A DNA stretch of 64,000 bases from DATKJS01 sp964551995 (GTDB lineage Bacteria; Acidobacteriota; Aminicenantia; Aminicenantales; Saccharicenantaceae): positions 1-64,000 of the forward strand of contig CAZKFD010000020.1 of assembly GCA_964551995.1 (NCBI GenBank), given 5' to 3'. The first letter of the stretch is position 1; every line of letters starts with the position of its first letter. Made by a program: the position numbers and the translations under genes. Below are positions 58,638-64,000 of this stretch, piece after piece. The notes under the pieces are model-generated. The model saw only the letters and a program-made list of their open reading frames with translations, ran no database searches and was not told the origin of the DNA.

Positions 58638-58659
58638 TACGGCCCCGGGGGCGCCGGAC

Positions 58660-58688
58660 GGGACAGCGCCGCCCGCATCTGCTACAAT
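58660..58688 (+). promoter_or_regulatory. promoter of the tautomerase gene
   Basis: GGGACA (58660-58665), 17 bp, TACAAT (58683-58688). Confidence 0.4.
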
Positions 58689-58708
58689 GCAGTCGAAAGG
58701 AGTTCCCC

Positions 58709-58900
58709 ATGCCGCTCATCGAGATCCACCTCCTCGAGGGCCGGACCGACGACCAGAAAAAGGCCCTGCTGGCGTCCGTCACCCGGGCTGTCCAGGAATC
58801 CGTCGGCGCTCCGCTCGAAACGATCCGCGTCTGGATCCAGGAATTCTCGCCGAAAGAATACATGGCCGCCGGCGTCCTCGCGGCGGACAGGAGAAAGTGA
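58709..58900 (+). CDS. 4-oxalocrotonate tautomerase-family protein
   Basis: 63 aa, the usual size. Catalytic Pro follows the initiator Met (MPLIEIHLLEGRT), and RVWIQEFSPKEYMAAG matches the C-terminal strand. AAAGGAG precedes the ATG. A cytoplasmic proton-transfer enzyme, 2-hydroxymuconate-like tautomerase; the true substrate is unknown. Confidence 0.88.
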   Translation: MPLIEIHLLEGRTDDQKKALLASVTRAVQESVGAPLETIRVWIQEFSPKEYMAAGVLAADRRK

Positions 58901-58909
58901 GAGGCCGGT

Positions 58910-60415
58910 CTAGTCTTCGGACGAGGCAGACGGCCTGGCGAACCTCTTCCGGACGAAATAAACCGGGATGCCGAGGACGACGATCATCAATCCCGGGAAG
59001 GTGTAGCCCGGTTTGTAGATGAGCAAATCGACGGCGATCGCGAACGCGGCGATGACATAGATCGCGGGCAGGACGGGATATCCCCAGGCCTTGTACGGGC
59101 GCTCGGCGTCGGGCCTCTTTTTCCTGAGGATGAAGATTCCCGTGACGATCAAAACGAAAAAGAGCAGGACGGCAAAGATGACATAATCCAGGAGCTGGCT
59201 ATAGGTCCCTGACAGGCACAGCAGACTGGCCCAGACGCACTGGACGGCGAGGGCCGTCCCGGGCACGGAATTCTTATTCAGCTTACCCGTTCCACTGAAG
59301 AACAGGCCGTCTCGGGCCATCGCGTAGAAGACCCGGGCCCCGGCCAGGATCTGTCCGTTGGTGCAACCGAAAGTCGAGACCATGATCAAGACGGCCATGA
59401 TGGTGGCCGAGGGCGCTCCGAAGATCATGGACGCGGCCGCCGTCCCGACCCTGTCGTCTGCGGCGAATTGGATGCCCCGCCCCAAGGCCGTCGCCGCATC
59501 GGGGCTGCCGTGCACGGGCAGGCTGAGGACATAGGCCAGGTTGGCCAGAACGTAGAAGAGGATAACGATCCCGGCGCCCAGGGCGAGGCTCAGGGGGATG
59601 TTCTTCCGGGGGTTCTTCACCTCGCCGGCGATGTAAGTCACCTGATACCAGGAGTCCGAGGCGAACAGCGAGCCGACCATGGCGGCGCCAATGGCCGCTA
59701 GGACGATCATCCCCGTCAGCGGCTGGACCGACAGGATCTTACCGTCAGCCAGATGCATCCAACTCCCCTTCCAGAGGTTGGCCAGGTTCGCCTTGATGGC
59801 CGCGGCGTTGGCCCCGATGGCAAAGCCGAGGACGATGAGCCCGAGGAGGGCGGCCGTCTTCGCCACCGTGAAGATCCCCTGAATCGTCTTTCCGGTCCGC
59901 AGGCCGCGCATATTGAGGTACGTCAGCAGGACCAGGGTCCCGATGGCCAGAAGTTGGGCCGCGGAGACCTTCAGCCCGAACACAATGATGAGGATGTGGG
60001 TCTCGCTGAACCAGGGAATGAGGAGGGCCGTGAACTTGGCGAAGGCCACGCAGATCGCGGCGATCGTCCCGGTTTGAATGACCAGGAAGGTCGTCCAGCC
60101 GTAAAGGAACGCGACGAGGGGATTGTAGGCTTCCCTCAGGTAGATGTAGAGCCCTCCGACCTGGGGCATCATGCCCGCGAGCTCGCCGTAGCTCAGGGCG
60201 CCGATAACGGTCACGACGCCGGTGATGACCCAGACAAGGAGCAGGAGCCCGGCGGAACCTACGGTCCGGGCGATGTCCGCGCTGACGATGAAGATGCCCG
60301 AGCCGATCATGGCCCCCATGACGATCATCATGGAGTCGAAAAGGGTCATCTCCCTCTTGAAACGGCGGCCCTCCGTCTCGGGCGAGGCGGCGATGTTCGA
60401 GGGATTCGTGCTCAT
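58910..60415 (-). CDS. APC-family amino-acid permease (LAT/SteT-like)
   Basis: 501 aa with 12 predicted membrane helices. MIVMGAMIGSGIFIVSADIA is the glycine-rich first-helix motif of the family and VGGLYIYLREAYNPLVAFLYGW the helix-3 region. Cytoplasmic-membrane uptake or exchange of neutral amino acids is likely. It follows the other permease gene by 15 bp and is probably co-transcribed. Confidence 0.92.
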   Translation of the reverse strand: MSTNPSNIAASPETEGRRFKREMTLFDSMMIVMGAMIGSGIFIVSADIARTVGSAGLLLLVWVITGVVTVIGALSYGELAGMMPQVGGLYIYLREAYNPLVAFLYGWTTFLVIQTGTIAAICVAFAKFTALLIPWFSETHILIIVFGLKVSAAQLLAIGTLVLLTYLNMRGLRTGKTIQGIFTVAKTAALLGLIVLGFAIGANAAAIKANLANLWKGSWMHLADGKILSVQPLTGMIVLAAIGAAMVGSLFASDSWYQVTYIAGEVKNPRKNIPLSLALGAGIVILFYVLANLAYVLSLPVHGSPDAATALGRGIQFAADDRVGTAAASMIFGAPSATIMAVLIMVSTFGCTNGQILAGARVFYAMARDGLFFSGTGKLNKNSVPGTALAVQCVWASLLCLSGTYSQLLDYVIFAVLLFFVLIVTGIFILRKKRPDAERPYKAWGYPVLPAIYVIAAFAIAVDLLIYKPGYTFPGLMIVVLGIPVYFVRKRFARPSASSED

Positions 60416-60430
60416 CCGGTCCTCCTGAAC

Positions 60431-61903
60431 TCAGCCCTTCGGCCCGGCCCCCGCGGCCAGCCGCTGCTGACTCTTGCGAATGCCGTAGGTGAAATAGATG
60501 ACCAAACCGATCGCCATCCAAACGAGGAGGCGGAGCCACGTGTCCTTGGGCAGGCCGGACATCAGGTAGATGCAGCTCAGGATGCCCATGAGGGGCACGA
60601 ACGGGACGAGCGGGGTCCGGAACGGGCGCACGATCTCGGGATGGGTATAGCGCAGGACGAGGACGCCGCCGCAGACGATGACAAAGGCGAACAGCGTCCC
60701 GATGCTGACAAGCTCCCCGACGATACCGATCGGCAGGAGAGAGGCCGCGACGCCGACGACGAGCCCGGTGACGACCGTCGTCACATAGGGCGTGTGAAAT
60801 TTCGGATGGACCCGGGCCGCGATCGGGGGGAGGAGGCCGTCCTTGGCCATGGTAAAGAAGATCCTCGGCTGGCCGATGAGCTGGACCATCATGACCGAGA
60901 CGAGACCGAAGATGGCGCCGAGCTTGACCAGCGGCGAGAGCCACATCAATCTCATCGCGTCGATGGCCACGGCCACGGGGGCGGCCGTGTTGAGCCTGGT
61001 ATAAGGGACGACGCCCGTCAGGACGAGGGAAAAGACGATGTAGAGGGCCGTGCAGGCAAAAAGGCTGCCGAGGATGCCGACGGGCATGTCCTTCTTCGGG
61101 TTCCTGGCCTCCTGGGCGGCCGTTGAGACGGCGTCGAAGCCGAGGTAGGCGAAAAACATAACCCCGGCCCCGCGGAGGATGCCGCTCAGACCGAAGAAGC
61201 CGAACCGGCCCTGGTTCGGCGGGATGAAAGGCCTCCAAAGGGCCGGCTTGAGGAAGAACAGCCCGGCGCCGATGAAGATGAGGATGATCGCGATCTTGAG
61301 AAAGACGATGACGGAGTTGACCGTCGCCGATTCCTTGATGCCGAGGACGAGGACGATTGTGATCAGGGCGATGATGAGCGCCGCCGGGAGGTTGAACAAG
61401 GCGCCGGTCCTCGTCCAGGCGGCTGTCTGGGGGTTGAAGGAGAAGGGCGCTGCGGCCAGCGAGCCGGGGAACCTGATTCCCAGGTTCGTCTCGAGAAAGC
61501 TCACCATGTAGCCCGACCAGCCGATGGCGACCGTCGTCGCGCCCAGCGAATACTCGAGGATGAGGTCCCAACCAATGATCCAGGCAAAGATCTCCCCCAG
61601 CGTGGAATAAGCGTAAGTGTAAGCGCTGCCGGCGATGGGGATGAGGGAGGCGAACTCCGCGTAGCAGAGCCCGGCGAAGGAGCACGTCAGGCCGGCGAGG
61701 ATGAAGGAGAGCGTCACCGCAGGGCCCGCATATTCGGCCGCGGCATGGCCGGTGATGACGAAGATCCCCGCCCCGACGATCGCCCCGACGCCCATAAAGA
61801 TAAGATGCCAGGCGCCGAGGACCCTTTTTAGGCCGGAGGCTTCCGAGCTGGCTTCCCGGGTGAGCTGGTCAAGGGTTTTCGTCGCGAACAGGCGGCTCTT
61901 CAT
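60431..61903 (-). CDS. APC-family amino-acid permease (cationic amino-acid transporter-like)
   Basis: 490 aa, 12-14 membrane helices. MGVGAIVGAGIFVITGHAAA is the first-helix motif, AEFASLIPIAGSAYTYAYST the helix-3 motif, and FFAYLGFDAVSTAAQEARNP the helix-6 region of the CAT branch (YhdG-like). GGAGAAGG precedes the ATG. With the next permease and the exported peptidases, it fits use of amino acids from extracellular peptides. Confidence 0.93.
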   Translation of the reverse strand: MKSRLFATKTLDQLTREASSEASGLKRVLGAWHLIFMGVGAIVGAGIFVITGHAAAEYAGPAVTLSFILAGLTCSFAGLCYAEFASLIPIAGSAYTYAYSTLGEIFAWIIGWDLILEYSLGATTVAIGWSGYMVSFLETNLGIRFPGSLAAAPFSFNPQTAAWTRTGALFNLPAALIIALITIVLVLGIKESATVNSVIVFLKIAIILIFIGAGLFFLKPALWRPFIPPNQGRFGFFGLSGILRGAGVMFFAYLGFDAVSTAAQEARNPKKDMPVGILGSLFACTALYIVFSLVLTGVVPYTRLNTAAPVAVAIDAMRLMWLSPLVKLGAIFGLVSVMMVQLIGQPRIFFTMAKDGLLPPIAARVHPKFHTPYVTTVVTGLVVGVAASLLPIGIVGELVSIGTLFAFVIVCGGVLVLRYTHPEIVRPFRTPLVPFVPLMGILSCIYLMSGLPKDTWLRLLVWMAIGLVIYFTYGIRKSQQRLAAGAGPKG

Positions 61904-61987
61904 CGTCCTTCTCCGGGAAAGGACCCGGGGGCCGCTGGCCGCCGTTCGCTGGGCTTCCGTGTCAGACGCATCATAAGACGCCAGATT

Positions 61988-62203
61988 TTAATATAAAGCA
62001 CGAGAAGGGGTCAAACCGAAGGTGACATCCCGGAGGAGTGTCCGGCCCAGCTGAAGCCGGCCCATGATCCTGACCGCGTCCTCCAGGAGGGCGACGCTTC
62101 CGTCATGGAGATACGGGGCCGTCATGCGGACGTCCCTCAGAGGCGGGACCTTGACTCTCCCCCCGGTCGGCGCTATTGTCTGGCCGTGGCAGGCGCAAAA
62201 TCT
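61988..62203 (-). pseudogene. cytochrome-c-peroxidase/MauG-type C-terminal remnant
   Basis: The minus-strand frame reads CACHGQTIAPTGG, then VKVPPLRDVRMTAPYLHDGS, ALLEDAVRIMGRLQLGR and a stop after LTPSRALY. This is the second half of di-heme peroxidases (K-V-P-x-L-R-N-V..T-A-P-Y-x-H-D-G-S). The rest of the gene, both heme domains and the usual C-terminal helix are missing, and the heme motif has lost a residue (CACH rather than CxxCH). Only about 70 codons remain. It fills most of the 330-bp gap (61904-62234). Confidence 0.75.
62009..62014 (-). promoter_or_regulatory. possible -35 box of the permease operon
   Basis: Minus-strand TTGACC (62014-62009) followed after 17 bp by TTAAAA in an AT-rich stretch; it is embedded in the peroxidase remnant, so it is a weak call. 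Confidence 0.25.
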
Positions 62204-62234
62204 TTACGGCTTTCATCATAGGGGTGTCTCGGTC

Positions 62235-62753
62235 GTGCTCAAGCGGACGCTGGCGTTCCTCCTGGCCATACTCATTATCGCCCTGGGCATCGGCCTCCTC
62301 ACGATTCTTTTCAACACGCCCAACGGCCGGCAGAGGAGGGCCATGGAGAAGATGCGGCGCGACGAAAGCCGGCTGGCCGGCGGCTTCGATGTCCTGGTCA
62401 TTCAGTCGGGGTACAGGGTGAGGAAGACCGAAGGGCACGACATCTATATTCCGGCCCTTCTCGTGCGGGCCACGAACATCTCCAGTGAGACTTCGAAAGC
62501 GGCCGGCATCAGGGCCGAGTTCCTCCGGAAAGGCGAGATTTTTTGCGCCGCCGACAGCCGGATCCCGGAGCTCAACTCCGGCGAGAGCTCGGAGATCTGG
62601 CTGAAGTGCATAGATCTCGTCGGCTTCGGCTCCATCGCGCGGGGGCTGTCGCTGGCCGAGACGACCGAAGCGACGGAATACCGGATTAGCCTGGAGGCGC
62701 GGAATGTGACCGTCACCGTCCTCGAGGGCACGCTGAGGACGGAGTTTTTTTAG
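62235..62753 (+). CDS. membrane-anchored orphan protein, 172 aa
   Basis: Not recognised. The start is likely the GTG at 62235 (AGGGGTG about 9 bp upstream), because upstream the frame runs antisense to the peroxidase remnant. One N-terminal membrane helix (TLAFLLAILIIALGIGLLTILF), a charged stretch, then a beta-rich extracytoplasmic domain (FDVLVIQSGYRV, IPALLVRATNISS, AGIRAEFLRKGEIFCAAD, YRISLEARNVTVTVLEG) that looks Ig/FxLyD-like. Possibly an envelope accessory protein. Confidence 0.65.
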   Translation: MLKRTLAFLLAILIIALGIGLLTILFNTPNGRQRRAMEKMRRDESRLAGGFDVLVIQSGYRVRKTEGHDIYIPALLVRATNISSETSKAAGIRAEFLRKGEIFCAADSRIPELNSGESSEIWLKCIDLVGFGSIARGLSLAETTEATEYRISLEARNVTVTVLEGTLRTEFF

Positions 62754-62805
62754 AGGGCCCGGCGGAGGAGAGCGCGACTGGAGAGGCTGTCTGGCCCGTT
62801 ATCCC

Positions 62806-64000
62806 TTACTGCGTATACCGCCACAGGTCGTTGAGCCAGCCCTGATTGCCTGTAGCGTCCAGGCCGTTCCCGCCGAAGAGCCAGAGGTTGCCGCTCGAAT
62901 CGATCCAGGAAACGGCCGAATCCCGGGCCCCAGGCACGTTCGATGTCGAGGCCGTCCCCTGTACTCCGAAGATGCCGGACTGGTTGATGGAGCTGGCACC
63001 GGACACCCAGGTCCACTCCTGCGCGGCAGGAACGTACCTCCACAGATCATTGAGCCAGCCCTGGTTGCTAGCCGAGTCGTAGCCCCACCCCCCGAAGAGC
63101 CAGAGATTGCCGCTCGAATCGATCCAGGAGACCGCCGAATGTCTGGCCCCGGGCACGTTCGACGAGGCGGGAGACCCCTGCGTGCCGTAGGTGCCGGACT
63201 GGCCTTCGGAGCTGCTCCCGGACACCCAGGTCCATTCCAGGGTCGCCGGGTCGAACTCCCACAGGTCGTTGAGCCAGCCTTCTGCGCCCGCGGAATCCAG
63301 TCCGTCCCCTCCGAAGAGCCAGAGGTTGCCGCTCGAATCGATCCAGGAAACGGCCGAATCCCGGCCTCCAGGGACGTTCGTGGTCGCGGCCGTGCTCATC
63401 GTCCCGTAAATGCCTGCCTCGCCTGAGGAACTGCTCCCGGACACCCAGGTCCATTCGAGCGTCGAGGGATTGTATTCCCAGAGGTCGTTGAGCCACCCCA
63501 AATTTCCCGAAATATCGTAGCCCCATCCGCCGAATAGCCAGAAATTGCCGGTCGAATTGACCCAAGATATGGCCCCGGATCTGGCCCCGGGAACCGCGAC
63601 GTCCGGCGTTCCGTAGTTTCCCGCTTGGCCGACCGTATCGCTGCCGGACATCCAAGTCCATTCGAGGGTCGAGGGGTCATATTTCCATAGGTCGTTGAGA
63701 GCGCCGAGGTTCCCGGCCGAATCGTGCCCTGTGCCCCCGAAAAGCCAGAGCTTGCCGTTCGCATCGATCCACGAAACGGCGCCTTCCCGGGCCCCCGGGA
63801 CGTTCGACGTCCCTGCCGTCCGCAAGGTGCCGTAGCTGCCGGCCTGATAGACCGTGCTGCTGCCGAACATCCAGGTCCATTCGAGGGTCGCCGGGCTATA
63901 CTCCCACAGGTCGTTGAGTCCGCCGAGGTTCCCGACCGAGTCGAGTCCCGTGCCCCCGAAAAGCCAGAGGTTGCCGCTCGAATCGATCCAGGAGGCGGCC
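62806..64000 (-). CDS. kelch-repeat beta-propeller protein, 3' part (5' end beyond the window)
   Basis: The stop is at 62806-62808 and the frame is open to the window edge, so only the C-terminal ~398 residues are visible. Six kelch units of 73 residues (one of 69) carry NLWLFGGxGxDSxGN, LNDLWxYxPxTLEWTWVSGS and NVPGARxxAVSWIDSSG; the protein ends after the truncated last unit (NDLWRYTQ). Six or more blades would make a propeller with a surface or secreted role; the signal peptide is not visible. Galactose-oxidase-like catalytic residues are not present. Confidence 0.88.
   Translation of the reverse strand, partial: AASWIDSSGNLWLFGGTGLDSVGNLGGLNDLWEYSPATLEWTWMFGSSTVYQAGSYGTLRTAGTSNVPGAREGAVSWIDANGKLWLFGGTGHDSAGNLGALNDLWKYDPSTLEWTWMSGSDTVGQAGNYGTPDVAVPGARSGAISWVNSTGNFWLFGGWGYDISGNLGWLNDLWEYNPSTLEWTWVSGSSSSGEAGIYGTMSTAATTNVPGGRDSAVSWIDSSGNLWLFGGDGLDSAGAEGWLNDLWEFDPATLEWTWVSGSSSEGQSGTYGTQGSPASSNVPGARHSAVSWIDSSGNLWLFGGWGYDSASNQGWLNDLWRYVPAAQEWTWVSGASSINQSGIFGVQGTASTSNVPGARDSAVSWIDSSGNLWLFGGNGLDATGNQGWLNDLWRYTQ
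62874..64000 (-). repeat. 219-bp tandem repeats within the kelch gene
   Basis: The word CCAGAG/CCAGAA preceding TTGCCG recurs at about 62881, 63100, 63319, 63538, 63745 and 63964, a period of 219 bp with one 207-bp unit. Long nearly identical words (for example GCTCGAATCGATCCAGGA) point to recent duplication or gene conversion. Confidence 0.9.

Noticed and set aside
59745..61685. 646-codon open frame on the minus strand spanning both permeases
   Set aside because: Arg/His/Pro-rich out-of-frame shadow of the two APC permease genes.

Overview
The window reads as a chromosomal segment of a GC-rich, diderm (outer-membrane) bacterium with a protein- and peptide-degrading lifestyle. Two TonB-dependent receptors, an OmpA-type protein and many signal peptides and Tat signals show an outer membrane and a busy periplasm. 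The gene mix (exported TPR-CHAT proteins, DUF6599, DUF362, a CD1871A-type CXXC peptide, LVIVD and kelch propellers, exported M1, M14, S10 and C69 peptidases) suggests an Acidobacteriota/Aminicenantes-like lineage. That placement is inference only; there is no rRNA or phylogenetic marker analysis here.

Layout. 1-2200 is a decayed, AT-richer accessory patch: an IS3-type transposase tail, a short propeller lipoprotein, two degraded tRNA-like sequences, a direct repeat pair and one orphan ORF. 2214-6736 holds dnaK and a divergent, cobalamin-riboswitch-controlled BtuB-like receptor. 6917-14502 has three exported peptidases (M1, C69, S10) and a second TonB-dependent receptor. 14609-27047 is the most striking block: an exported TPR-CHAT protease, a serpin, an exported caspase-domain/DUF4384 protein, a Tat-exported orphan and a second exported TPR-CHAT protease. 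27236-34627 has a flavodoxin-like protein, a small EF-Tu-domain-like protein, an M14 carboxypeptidase, an amidase_2, a Tat-exported Gfo/Idh/MocA oxidoreductase and a cupin. 34917-38662 has an OmpA-family protein and a nucleotidyltransferase / CDP-alcohol phosphotransferase pair resembling a split inositol-phospholipid or di-myo-inositol-phosphate pathway. 38652-44433 carries a TIGR04076 protein and a long minus-strand operon (TlpA-like redoxin, 44-residue CXXC peptide, NapH-like ferredoxin, DUF6599, DUF362, LVIVD propeller). 45037-49602 has an FGGY sugar kinase, a glutamine-synthetase homologue and a NamZ/DUF1343 lipoprotein.

49768-53441 is a second candidate novel system: an exported calcineurin-like phosphatase fused to a kinase-like domain, followed by two exported single-domain paralogues whose motifs resemble FAM20/four-jointed/HipA-type kinases. 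53455-58587 is a partner-switching operon (STAS, ATP/ADP-translocase-like HEAT protein, FHA-GAF-PP2C phosphatase, RsbW-like kinase). 58709-62753 has a tautomerase, two APC permeases, a cytochrome-c-peroxidase remnant and a membrane-anchored orphan. The window ends inside a kelch-repeat gene built from 219-bp DNA repeats.

Promoters of the sigma70 type (TTGACA-like, about 17 bp, TATAAT-like) are readable upstream of many genes and were used to choose starts. Several gene remnants in intergenic spaces (IS3 tail twice, tRNA-like pair, ATP-cone protein, cytochrome c peroxidase) show active gene decay.
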